In this document: piece by piece, positions 16,125 to 24,032 of the stretch
Position numbering within the stretch: the stretch's first letter is position 1
Layout of the letters: each line of letters opens with the position of its first letter
Assembly: GCA_018712345.1 (NCBI GenBank)
Contig: DVHG01000022.1
Location: 1-64,000 of the forward strand
Direction: 5' to 3'
DNA: 64,000 bases
Source of the DNA: Candidatus Onthovicinus excrementipullorum
Lineage (GTDB): Bacteria > Bacillota > Clostridia > Oscillospirales > Acutalibacteraceae
Program-made: the position numbers and the translations under genes
The notes under the pieces: generated by a model
The model's database searches: none
Told to the model about the DNA's origin: nothing
Seen by the model: only the letters and a program-made list of their open reading frames with translations

Positions 16125-17873
16125 TCAGTGCCACGGAGCACAATAAAAAATCCGCTCTCTGCTTATTGGCATAAGGTCCGGATTAATTCTTTGTGTTAAG
16201 CGGCTATAAAAAGATATTTTGGCGGGAGATTTAAACCTTCTTTTCCCGCAAAAAGTTGATAGCGAACGCGAGCCGTTTCGAGGGCGTTTACAACCGAGCA
16301 GATAAGATGAGCATAATCTTTTCTTGGAGAAGGAGCGCGGCACAACGAGCGCGCCGGTGACTTTTCCGAATAAAAAATCGCCGCAAGCGATGTAAAGCTT
16401 GCGGCGACATGGTGGAGTGCAGGACTTCAAATCCGAACCGAAAGCCGCAGAAACGTCCGCCAGCGTCACTGTCTGCGTCCCATTTTTGTAATTATACGTG
16501 AAAACCAGACGGTCGTCAAACACATAGATACTGTTGAGGAAAATATCGATGATCTGTCTCTGATATTCCTTGTTGTTTGGGTCGCCATATTTGAACCGGC
16601 TGATCCACTCGACAATGTCCTCCCGGCTGTATTTTGGCCTTTCCAATTCCGCCTGTAAAATGCCGGTCTTTAATTCTTCCTGCAGTTTTTCCAATTCCTC
16701 CAAACGTTCTTTGGTGCTGCTGGTCAGGATACCCTGCTGAATGGCATTGAGTATATTTTCAATTCCACGGTTGGTATCTGCAAGCTGTTTGCGTAGCAGA
16801 GGGAGCGTATTGTCCTCTGTGTTTTGCAGTTCTACCAGCTTGTCCGCAATTTGGGCAATCAGTTCATCCTGAAAGACCCGCTGTATGGTGTACTGCACAG
16901 CGATGCGTTCTATCCAGTCTTTCTTCACCGCCTTCTTGTGGCAGCCCAGCTTTCGTTTGGCACCCCCACATTTGTAATAGCGATGGATAACACCTGTGTG
17001 GGATTTACCACACTCGCCAATCATCATCCGCCCGCAGTGGCCGCAAAGCAGCTTGGTGGTCAGCAGATATTCTTCCTCGGCTTTTGTCCTTGCCGGAGTC
17101 CGCTTGTTCTTTTCCACCCTCATCTGCACCCTTTCGAACAAATCCTTGGGGATAATACTCGGCACACCGTCTGGGATCACGATGTCTTTGTACCGATATT
17201 CCCCGATGTATTTCCGGTTACACAACACGCTGTGAAGGCTGTTGGGACGGAATGGTTTCTGCTTTTGCGTCAGAATATGTCGTTCATTCAGAGAAGTGAT
17301 AATGCTGCGAACCGTTTCGCCCTCTGCATATCTCTGGTAAATCTCCCGCACAACCGGGGCGGTCAATGGGTCAATTCTGAGATGCTGGTCATCGGTCAGC
17401 TGATAACCAAGCGGAATCCCGCCGCCGTTGTTTTTGCCCTTCAGCGCATTTTCCGTAAGACCCCGGTTGATCTTTTGCGCCAGTTCCGCCGAATAATATT
17501 CCGCCATCCCTTCCAGCATGGATTCCAGAATAATGCCCTCCGGCCCATCAGAGATATTTTCTGTGGCAGATACCACCTTGACGCCGTTTCGCCGGAGTAC
17601 TGCCTTGTAGTGGGCGCTGTCGTAACGGTTGCGGGCAAACCGATCCAATTTCCACACCAGCACGGTATCGAACAACCCTTTAGCGCTGTCTTGCACCATT
17701 TTCTGAAATTCCGGGCGGTTATCTGTCTTGGCGGAAAGCGCCCGGTCGATATAGCTACGCAGAATTGTGATTCCATTTTTCTCTGCGTATTCCTTGCATT
17801 CCCGAAGCTGTCCTTCGATGCTTTCTTCCCGCTGATTGTCGCTGCTGTACCTGGCGTAAATCACCGCCTTCAT
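16125..17873 (-). CDS. Large serine recombinase of the integrated island (C-terminus extended by a repeat)
   Basis: 582 residues from MKAVIYARYSSDN; GGAG stands nine bases before 17873. The N-terminal resolvase domain has the catalytic serine in YARYSSDNQ and DTVLVWKLDRFARNRYD. It is followed by a recombinase domain (about 155-250), a zinc ribbon with LLCGHCGRMMIGECGKS and YYKCGGAKRKLGCHKK, and a coiled coil (about 370-430). It catalyses integration and excision of the island. After FGSDLKSCTPP the frame runs through repeat copy A for exactly 72 codons and then into QRINPDLMPIS, so the last ~95 residues come from inserted and flanking DNA. It lies at the island's left edge, as usual for such integrases. 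Confidence 0.93.
   Translation of the reverse strand: MKAVIYARYSSDNQREESIEGQLRECKEYAEKNGITILRSYIDRALSAKTDNRPEFQKMVQDSAKGLFDTVLVWKLDRFARNRYDSAHYKAVLRRNGVKVVSATENISDGPEGIILESMLEGMAEYYSAELAQKINRGLTENALKGKNNGGGIPLGYQLTDDQHLRIDPLTAPVVREIYQRYAEGETVRSIITSLNERHILTQKQKPFRPNSLHSVLCNRKYIGEYRYKDIVIPDGVPSIIPKDLFERVQMRVEKNKRTPARTKAEEEYLLTTKLLCGHCGRMMIGECGKSHTGVIHRYYKCGGAKRKLGCHKKAVKKDWIERIAVQYTIQRVFQDELIAQIADKLVELQNTEDNTLPLLRKQLADTNRGIENILNAIQQGILTSSTKERLEELEKLQEELKTGILQAELERPKYSREDIVEWISRFKYGDPNNKEYQRQIIDIFLNSIYVFDDRLVFTYNYKNGTQTVTLADVSAAFGSDLKSCTPPCRRKLYIACGDFLFGKVTGALVVPRSFSKKRLCSSYLLGCKRPRNGSRSLSTFCGKRRFKSPAKISFYSRLTQRINPDLMPISRERIFYCAPWH
16168..16193 (-). repeat. Left flank repeat of the island (attachment-site half)
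   Basis: 26 bases (minus CAAAGAATTAATCC-GGACC-TTATGCC) match 22 of 26 bases directly next to the tRNA-Ala 3' end at 27503-27528. Together with CTCCACCA at 16410-16417 it forms a 34-bp copy of the tRNA-Ala end and flank, split by repeat copy A. Confidence 0.6.
16194..16409 (-). repeat. Copy A of a ~217-bp repeat placed after a tRNA-type CCA end
   Basis: 216 bp reading on the minus strand from TGTCGCCGCAAGCTT to TATAGCCGCTTAACA. It opens with a terminator-like hairpin CGCCGCAAGC-N8-GCTTGCGGCG plus T-run and contains GCTCGGTTGTAAA and AAATCTCCCGCCAAAAT blocks shared with copy B at 30167-30385 (about 70% identical by eye). It sits directly after CTCCACCA, and its removal would join CCA to the flank CAAAGAATTAATCC. 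It is exactly 72 codons and open in the recombinase frame. Confidence 0.75.
16410..16417. repeat. Candidate left attachment core
   Basis: TGGTGGAG, identical to the bases forming the tRNA-Ala acceptor end at 27529-27536 and in the same orientation. On the minus strand it reads as an orphan tRNA end CTCCACCA with no tRNA body upstream; recombinase codons lie there instead. Confidence 0.6.
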
Positions 17874-18112
17874 CCGCATCATCTCCATTTGTCTGCTTTG
17901 AGGGGTTTGGGTTCTCCCAAGGTGCGTTTGGTGGATATCCAAACGCTATGCTTGCAAAACCAGTCACCGGCTGGGAAAACCGTTTTCCCAACACCACACA
18001 CTACCACAACTGCTGCCGGAAAGCTATCACCAACCTGTACAAATTCCGGCCTCAAATCTATCAAAAAAGTACCGGCTGGGAAAGAAAAACTCTCCCAGCC
18101 CGGCGGGAGCTT

Positions 18113-18280
18113 TCAACTGTGCCGCTCCCTTTCTTCATGCCATTCCTTCAGCATCTGCTTGCCTTGTTCACTCTCAAAAAACGCCTGCATCTGGGGAAGC
18201 AAAGCGCGGGCAAGACTTTCAACTGCTGACTGTAGTATTGGTTCTGTCTTGTTTTCTAAAACTACTCGATTGTCTGACAC
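18113..18280 (-). CDS. Small orphan protein of the island
   Basis: About 55 residues, beginning with a GTG start at VSDNRVVLENKTEPILQ. The alternative ATG at 18385 adds 35 residues of unlikely composition. AAAGGAGG is present but very close to the GTG, so the exact start is uncertain. The sequence is one amphipathic helical protein (QSAVESLARALLPQMQAFFE) ending in a charged tail, and resembles short proteins I have seen next to serine recombinases in gut Clostridia. Function unknown. The 239 bases between it and the recombinase hold only short inverted repeats. Confidence 0.5.
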   Translation of the reverse strand: MSDNRVVLENKTEPILQSAVESLARALLPQMQAFFESEQGKQMLKEWHEERERHS

Positions 18281-18484
18281 CCCTCCTTTTCTGTAACGCT
18301 CTTTTTCTTTCCCAGCTGGTAAGAGATTTGGGGTGGCTTGCCACCCCCTGTAGTCCCCCTCCAAGCAGGAAAGATTGTATGCCACAGTCTAACACGGAAA
18401 TCTTGCCATTTCAAGGCTTTTGCGGTATGATATAAGAAATCATAACTCGAAAAATTATAATTCCCATAACAAGAGGGTGAATGC

Positions 18485-19498
18485 ATGGCAGAATATCGCT
18501 TTGAACATAAAGAACCTTTGACACAGCGGGTGGTTTTAGCGTTAAGAGTCAATACCAAACAGCTGAAGGAACAGTTGTGGCTGGGAACAGAATACGAGGT
18601 AGAAGCTGCTTTGCGTGGTTTGGATAAGCCCCTGTATCTGTCCCAAACTCGCCCACTGGGGGCGTTTTGGTGCGAGTTCGGAAAAACCTCCGCCGATGGC
18701 TGGACGGAGGCTGTGTGGGCCCTTTGTGGGGCGTTGTCGGCGCGAAGGGCAGAACGGGAAGCACAAGAGCAGAAAGCGGCTGAACTTCTTTCCCAGCTAA
18801 CAGTGGGAAATTCCGCTGCTCTGTATGCGGCCATTCAGATTTGGGAGATGTACCTGCGCTGCTGCCGAGGAAGAGACAAACACAAAGCAGAAACTGCCCT
18901 GCGGGATCATGCGCAGCTGCTGATCCTGCCCTTTGGGGAATATACCCCGGAAATGGTTAACTGGAAACGGGGGCAACCAGTTACTCCTGTATGGAACCAT
19001 CGGGAAGACGCCAAGCTGGAGATTTGGTATCCGCACGGACGAGTCCCCTTTGAATGTGCGGTAGTGAGCGGTTCCCTGCGACCGACTCTTATCTATTACC
19101 GTCAGCGGATACTGGATGCCGGCATGGTCATGCGTACCTGCAGCCAATGCGGGAGGGTGTTCTTCGCTCCGGATGCTCGCAGCAATCTGTGCAGCGAACG
19201 GTGCCGTAAAGCCAGTAAAAAGGCCGCAAAAAAGAGTTTCGACAGCAAATCCAGAGAGGAAGAGTACGAGCAGGCCTACAAGCGAGAGTATATGTTTTGG
19301 TACAACCGCATCAAGAAGCTGGAAAAGAATCATGCCTCACAGGAACAGATCCAAAGGGCGAAAACCGCTCTCCGGCAGTTCCGAAAAGAAGTCGTGGGAC
19401 GTAAAAAGCAGATTCAGAACGGAGATTTATCTACGACACAATTTATCAACTGGATGATTGGACAGGAGCCTATTATTCAGGAAATTTGTGACGAGTAA
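18485..19498 (+). CDS. Zinc-motif protein of mobile elements (DUF6076-like), function unknown
   Basis: 337 residues. A central beta-rich region precedes a C-terminal Cys cluster RTCSQCGRVFF and NLCSERCRKASKK (about 217-242), a CxxC-x12-CxxxC zinc ribbon like those of plasmid- and island-borne proteins grouped as DUF6076. After it comes a long basic helix (DSKSREEEYEQAYKREYMFW to about 290). Zinc ribbon plus basic helix suggests nucleic-acid binding. It is the first plus-strand gene of the island and is followed by the hairpin cluster. Family name is from memory of the motif, so moderate confidence. Confidence 0.65.
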   Translation: MAEYRFEHKEPLTQRVVLALRVNTKQLKEQLWLGTEYEVEAALRGLDKPLYLSQTRPLGAFWCEFGKTSADGWTEAVWALCGALSARRAEREAQEQKAAELLSQLTVGNSAALYAAIQIWEMYLRCCRGRDKHKAETALRDHAQLLILPFGEYTPEMVNWKRGQPVTPVWNHREDAKLEIWYPHGRVPFECAVVSGSLRPTLIYYRQRILDAGMVMRTCSQCGRVFFAPDARSNLCSERCRKASKKAAKKSFDSKSREEEYEQAYKREYMFWYNRIKKLEKNHASQEQIQRAKTALRQFRKEVVGRKKQIQNGDLSTTQFINWMIGQEPIIQEICDE

Positions 19499-19503
19499 TC
19501 AAA

Positions 19504-19623
19504 ACCACGCGTTAAACGCGTGGTATGCACAAGCCCTGAAAGGGCATAATACAGGCAAGCGTCTCAAGACGCACTGAAATTTATTGCGCTTGCATTACTT
19601 GCCCTACCGCCCGTAAACGGGCG
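19504..19623. other. Cluster of perfect stem-loops (possible structured RNA)
   Basis: Four compact hairpins stand in 120 bases: ACCACGCGTT-a-AACGCGTGGT (19504-19524), GCCCT-gaa-AGGGC (19533-19545), GCGTC-tcaa-GACGC (19559-19572) and CGCCCG-taaa-CGGGCG (19608-19623). A long-range pair GCAAGCG/CGCTTGC (about 19556 and 19586) would enclose the third. No open frame covers it. The arms differ from each other, so it is neither a CRISPR nor a tandem repeat. A folded non-coding RNA or a recombination or replication site is possible. Confidence 0.55.
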
Positions 19624-19748
19624 ATTTCCGATCTAATAGAAACTTTCCTTTACTGGAGACATCTCGTTAGCAGCTCGCTTCGCTCGATGCTTGAAGCTAA
19701 AGCTTTTTATCCTCACCAGCAGAGCTGGTGGTTCTGTTTGCTAAAAGA

Positions 19749-19781
19749 AACAGGCTATCCACGTGGATAGCCTGTTCTTTC
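19749..19781 (+). terminator. Strong hairpin terminator before the restriction operon
   Basis: AACAGGCTATCC-acgt-GGATAGCCTGTT followed by CTTTC. It would end any transcript covering the hairpin cluster or the zinc-motif gene. Bases 19624-19748 hold only short inverted repeats (for example CCACCAGC-agag-CTGGTGG). Confidence 0.75.
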
Positions 19782-19859
19782 TATATATCTCAGAATTCGA
19801 AAAGTTGGATAGCCAACAAACTCCAAACGTTTTTGAGATCACGATTTCATGAAATTTAT

Positions 19860-19888
19860 TTGTCTTTTTAAGCAGATTGTATTATACT
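19860..19888 (+). promoter_or_regulatory. Sigma-A promoter of the hsd operon
   Basis: TTGTCT, 17-base spacer, TATACT; start predicted about 20 bases before the XRE gene, which has AGGAGGT as ribosome site. The short leader leaves room for autoregulation by the XRE protein. Confidence 0.8.
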
Positions 19889-19915
19889 AAAAATAGAAAA
19901 TTCAGGAGGTAGACA

Positions 19916-20143
19916 ATGGCAATCAGTTACAATCTCCTTTGGAAAAAACTCATTGATCTTGGATTGAGTAAAACCGATATGATGCGCCGTGCAAAAATCA
20001 GCACCAATGTTTTAGCGCGTCTCAGTAAAGGTGAACCAGTTTCTATGGACAGTATAGAGAAAATCTGCAAAGTGTTGAACTGCAATATTGGAGACGTAAT
20101 GGAGTTCGTTACGGATGAAACAAATGGAGGAAAAGATGCATGA
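19916..20143 (+). CDS. XRE/Cro-type regulator of the type I RM operon
   Basis: 75 residues, a single helix-turn-helix domain: LGLSKTDMMRRAKISTNVLA, then RLSKGEPVSMDSIEKICKVL. Such Cro-like proteins lead many restriction operons and delay or limit their expression after entry into a new cell (known for controller proteins; the role here is inferred). Its stop overlaps the hsdM start by four bases. Confidence 0.88.
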   Translation: MAISYNLLWKKLIDLGLSKTDMMRRAKISTNVLARLSKGEPVSMDSIEKICKVLNCNIGDVMEFVTDETNGGKDA

Positions 20144-21672
20144 TTACGGGCGCGATCAAAAATAAAGTGGACAAAATCTGGACGGACATCTGGGCAGGCG
20201 GCATTACCAATCCTTTGACGGTGATCGAGCAGCTGACCTATCTCATGTTCACCCGTTCGTTGGATGAAAAGGAACTAGAAACAGAAGAATTTGAAAACAT
20301 GACCGGCGAGAAGATGGACAAAATTTTCCCCCAGTCTCCTGTGGGGCAGTCCATGCGCTGGAGCAAATTCAAGAACAACGATCCCCGCGACATTTACGAT
20401 GTGATTTCCCAGCGGGTCTTCCCTGCTATCAAAAACATGAAGCACGGTCATCTGCCGGACTTCACCGAGCAGGGCGATCTGATCGAGGTCGCCGACGATT
20501 TAGGCAGCGATGAACAGAACGAGACTGCCTTTGCTCGCTACATGAGCGACGCCATGTTTCTGATCCCCACGCCCCAAGTGCTGCAAAAGATCATCACCGG
20601 GCTGGACGACCTGTATGAACACGACATTTCCGATCTGGATATGCAGGGCGACCTGTATGAATATATGCTGGGCAAGCTGGCCACCGCCGGGCAAAACGGC
20701 CAGTTCCGCACCCCCAAGCACATCCGGGAAATGATGGTGGAGCTGCTGCAGCCTACCCCGGACGACACCATCTGCGACCCGGCCTGCGGCACGGCAGGCT
20801 TTCTGGTCTCCGCCGCGGAGTACATTCGCAACCACTACGAGGATACCATGACTTCCGAGCAGTGGGAGCACTTTGCTGGAGACGCCTTCACCGGCTTTGA
20901 CACAGACCGCACCATGCTGCGCATTTCTGCAATGAACCTGATGCTGCACTCCATCAGCCACCCGGAGATCGACTACAAGGATAGTGTTTCCAAGCAAAAC
21001 CAGATCAGCGACAAGTTTACCATCTGTCTGGCAAATCCGCCTTTCAAGGGCACCGTGGACGCGGAAAGTATTCACGATAACCTGAAAGCTGTCACCAACA
21101 CCAAAAAGACCGAGCTGCTATTTTTGGCGCTGTTTTTGCGGATGCTGAAAAAGGGCGGTCAGTGCGCCTGCATCGTGCCGGACGGCGTGCTGTTCGGCTC
21201 CTCCAAGGCGCACAAAGCTATTCGCAAAGAACTGGTGGAGAACCATCAGCTGCGCGCCGTGATCTCTATGCCCTCCGGTGTGTTCAAGCCCTACGCCGGG
21301 GTGTCCACGGCGGTGCTGGTGTTCACCAAAACCGGCGCAGGCGGCACCGAAAACGTGTGGTTTTACGATATGAAGGCCGACGGCTTTTCGCTGGACGACA
21401 AGCGCAGCGAAATTGCGGAGAACGATATTCCCGACATCATCGAGCGGTTCCACCATCTGGACAAGGAAGCCGACCGCCAGCGCACCGAGCAGAGCTTTTT
21501 TGTGCCCAAGCAGGAGATTGCGGACAACGACTATGACCTGTCCATCAACAAGTACAAAAAGGTGGAGTATGTGCCGATAGAGTATCCCTCGACTACCGAA
21601 ATTATGGCCGACCTGCACGAGCTGGAAATGGAGATCACGGCAGGACTGGCGGAATTGGAGGGGATGTTGTGA
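20140..21672 (+). CDS. hsdM: Type I restriction-modification methyltransferase subunit
   Basis: 510 residues. An N-terminal helical HsdM domain (about 1-135) precedes an adenine-N6 methyltransferase domain with SAM-binding DPACGTAGFLVSAAEY (about 210) and the catalytic NPPF in CLANPPFKGTV (about 290). It forms the M2S methylase with HsdS and M2R2S2 with HsdR; it methylates adenine at the site chosen by HsdS. Full length, no frame break. GC content is high here and drops sharply in hsdS, a usual sign of specificity-gene exchange. It overlaps hsdS by one base. Confidence 0.96.
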   Translation: MITGAIKNKVDKIWTDIWAGGITNPLTVIEQLTYLMFTRSLDEKELETEEFENMTGEKMDKIFPQSPVGQSMRWSKFKNNDPRDIYDVISQRVFPAIKNMKHGHLPDFTEQGDLIEVADDLGSDEQNETAFARYMSDAMFLIPTPQVLQKIITGLDDLYEHDISDLDMQGDLYEYMLGKLATAGQNGQFRTPKHIREMMVELLQPTPDDTICDPACGTAGFLVSAAEYIRNHYEDTMTSEQWEHFAGDAFTGFDTDRTMLRISAMNLMLHSISHPEIDYKDSVSKQNQISDKFTICLANPPFKGTVDAESIHDNLKAVTNTKKTELLFLALFLRMLKKGGQCACIVPDGVLFGSSKAHKAIRKELVENHQLRAVISMPSGVFKPYAGVSTAVLVFTKTGAGGTENVWFYDMKADGFSLDDKRSEIAENDIPDIIERFHHLDKEADRQRTEQSFFVPKQEIADNDYDLSINKYKKVEYVPIEYPSTTEIMADLHELEMEITAGLAELEGML

Positions 21673-22823
21673 TGGCGAGGTTGGGAGAAATTTGTACTAT
21701 TGTTTCAGGCACAACTCCGAAAAGTACTCAACCTGAATACTGGGATGGCAATTTGAACTGGGTAACACCTGCTGAACTGACAGATGAATCGGATATTATC
21801 TATGAAAGTCAAAGAAAGATAACACAACAAGCGGTTAGCGATAGCAGTCTAAAATCATTTCCAGCAGGAACCGTATTGCTTTCCTCAAGGGCTCCTATTG
21901 GGAAAGTGGCGATTGCTGGAACAGAAATGTACTGTAATCAGGGGTTCAAAAATTTAATCTGTTCAGAGAAAATATATAACCGCTATCTATATCACTTTCT
22001 GAAGGATAAAACAGTCTATCTCAATTCATTGGGGAGAGGTGCTACCTTTAAGGAAATTTCAAAAAGTATCGTTGAAAATATTGAAATTCCCCTCCCGCCC
22101 CTTGACGAACAGCACAAAATTGCGGCGGTGCTGGATAAGGTCAGCGACCTGATTGCCAAACGCCGTCAGCAGCTGGACAAGCTGGATTTACTTATCAAGT
22201 CCCGATTTATCGAGATGTTTGGAGATCCTGTTTTTAACCCTTTAGGGTGGAAAAAGAAAACTCTCAAAGAGGTATGTATTAAGCTGAATGACGGAACACA
22301 CTTTTCTCCTGAAAGTTTTGACACCGGGGAGTATAAGTATGTAACAGCAAAAAACATAAAAATATCGGGCTTTGATTTTACTAATATTACTTATGTTCCA
22401 GAAGAAGTCCATAGACCCATTTATGAAAGATGTAATCCTGAATTAGGCGACGTGTTATACATCAAAGACGGTGTTACAACCGGAATTGCAATGGTTAATA
22501 CTCTCGAAGAGGAGTTCACCTTGCTTTCAAGTGTCGCTTTGCTTAAACAAGATAGAAGAATAATGAATGGACATTTTTTGGCCGCATTATTGAATAACGA
22601 AAGCATGTACACTGATATTAGAAGCAATATGGGCGGGGCAGCAATTACAAGATTAACGATTGCAAAGTTAAATACAATTAAAGTCATTCTTCCACCCATT
22701 GAACTTCAGGAACAGTTCGCCGCCTTCGTCGAACAGGCCGACAAATCAAAACTTGCACTCCAGAAGAGCCTTGAAAAGCTGGAAACGCTGAAAAAGGCAC
22801 TGATGCAGGAATATTTTGGGTAA
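21672..22823 (+). CDS. hsdS: Type I restriction-modification specificity subunit
   Basis: 383 residues with two target-recognition domains (about 1-140 and 190-340). Each is followed by a conserved helical spacer: LPPLDEQHKIAAVLDKVSDL in the middle and LPPIELQEQFAAFVEQADKS at the end. The recognition domains are AT-rich against GC-rich spacers, a mosaic expected when domains are swapped by recombination. The gene is intact. No second hsdS or inverted repeat for phase variation was seen inside the island. Confidence 0.95.
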   Translation: MARLGEICTIVSGTTPKSTQPEYWDGNLNWVTPAELTDESDIIYESQRKITQQAVSDSSLKSFPAGTVLLSSRAPIGKVAIAGTEMYCNQGFKNLICSEKIYNRYLYHFLKDKTVYLNSLGRGATFKEISKSIVENIEIPLPPLDEQHKIAAVLDKVSDLIAKRRQQLDKLDLLIKSRFIEMFGDPVFNPLGWKKKTLKEVCIKLNDGTHFSPESFDTGEYKYVTAKNIKISGFDFTNITYVPEEVHRPIYERCNPELGDVLYIKDGVTTGIAMVNTLEEEFTLLSSVALLKQDRRIMNGHFLAALLNNESMYTDIRSNMGGAAITRLTIAKLNTIKVILPPIELQEQFAAFVEQADKSKLALQKSLEKLETLKKALMQEYFG

Positions 22824-22842
22824 AAGGAGGGCTTACTATACT

Positions 22843-24018
22843 ATGTCTGACAAAGAATATGAGCGAAAATACAAAGAGGACAAGCCTGTTGTCGCAATAT
22901 GTTATGATTTTGACAAAACATTATCTCCAGATGATATGCAAGCACAGGGTTATATCCAATCAGTTGGATATAATATCCCTGATTTTTGGAAAAAATCAAA
23001 TTCTCTCGCTTCTGATAATGAAATGGATCAAAACCTTGCTTACATGTACACAATGAAGCAGGAGTCAGAGGGAAAAGTCCTATTTACCAAAGAAAAGTTG
23101 GCGGAATATGGGGCTTCCGTCCAACTGTTCCCTGGGGTTGAGCAGTGGTTTGAACGTATTCGTGAATACGGGAAGGAAAAGGGTGTTATTGTAGAACACT
23201 ATATCATTTCTTCAGGATTAAAAGAGATGATTGAAGGGACGCCAGTTGCCCAGGCTGGGGCATTTGAAAAAATTTACGCTAGTTCTTTTTATTACAACGA
23301 AAAAGGGGTGGCCGTATGGCCAGCCCAGGTTGTGAACTACACGAATAAAACGCAGTTTTTGTTTAGAATTGAAAAAGGCGTCCTGGACATTAACGATCCC
23401 GCTGTTAATGAATCCTTTTCTCCTGAAGAAATGAGAGTACCCTTCCGTAATATTGTTTATATTGGAGATAGCGATACTGACATTCCCTGCATGAAACTTG
23501 TCAACTCGTATGGTGGGCATTCTATTGGTGTCTATAACGCGAAAACTATGGACAAGACAAAAGTTTACAAAATGATGCGTGATGGAAGAATCAAATATTT
23601 TGCGCCGGCTGATTATACAGAAGGCACAGAATTGGATCTTCTAGTAAAAGCCATCATTGATCGAACTTCGGCGAATGAGGCACTGGAAACACTGCACTAT
23701 AAGTATAAAAAAGAACGCATCAAAGCCGATAAAGGAAGTAATGAAGAAGAACGCCAAAAAACAGATTTGCTCATTGCCTTAGAAAACAGTGGCAGTTTTG
23801 CAAATACGCACACTCTTATCAGTGAATTGCAGGAAATTGATAATTGGTCTTTTGAGGAAAAAGAAATTTTGTTTCATATTTCTCTCAGTAACAGTCAGGT
23901 TCGCTACATACTGCGTGATTTAGATGTGAAAACCTTTTATAATAGCCTGTTAAAAAGTATGAAAACTATGACACCGGAGTCGCAAGAAGTTAAGCACATC
24001 TTAGAAAGCGATGATTGA
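22843..24018 (+). CDS. HAD-superfamily hydrolase inserted in the type I RM operon
   Basis: 391 residues; start chosen for AAAAGGAGGG 11 bases upstream. HAD motif I is ICYDFDKTLSPD (about 20-30) with both aspartates, motif II lies near HYIISSGLKEMI (Ser), and motif IV is YIGDSDTDIPCMK (about 210). The long insert between motifs I and II is a cap domain. The C-terminal ~100 residues are helical and charged and not part of a plain HAD enzyme. It is probably a phosphatase; substrate unknown. Its placement between hsdS and hsdR, in one operon and overlapping the start region of hsdR, suggests a role tied to the restriction system. Low GC, like hsdS. Confidence 0.8.
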   Translation: MSDKEYERKYKEDKPVVAICYDFDKTLSPDDMQAQGYIQSVGYNIPDFWKKSNSLASDNEMDQNLAYMYTMKQESEGKVLFTKEKLAEYGASVQLFPGVEQWFERIREYGKEKGVIVEHYIISSGLKEMIEGTPVAQAGAFEKIYASSFYYNEKGVAVWPAQVVNYTNKTQFLFRIEKGVLDINDPAVNESFSPEEMRVPFRNIVYIGDSDTDIPCMKLVNSYGGHSIGVYNAKTMDKTKVYKMMRDGRIKYFAPADYTEGTELDLLVKAIIDRTSANEALETLHYKYKKERIKADKGSNEEERQKTDLLIALENSGSFANTHTLISELQEIDNWSFEEKEILFHISLSNSQVRYILRDLDVKTFYNSLLKSMKTMTPESQEVKHILESDD

Positions 24019-24032
24019 GGAGGTGCGCTATA

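Noticed and set aside
16194-16409. Repeat A as a true functional domain of the recombinase
   Set aside because: The same sequence follows tRNA-Leu in non-coding DNA and contains terminator hairpins, so its coding property is accidental.
19504-19623. CRISPR-like or tandem repeat array
   Set aside because: The hairpins have different arm sequences and irregular spacing; there are no direct repeats and no cas genes.
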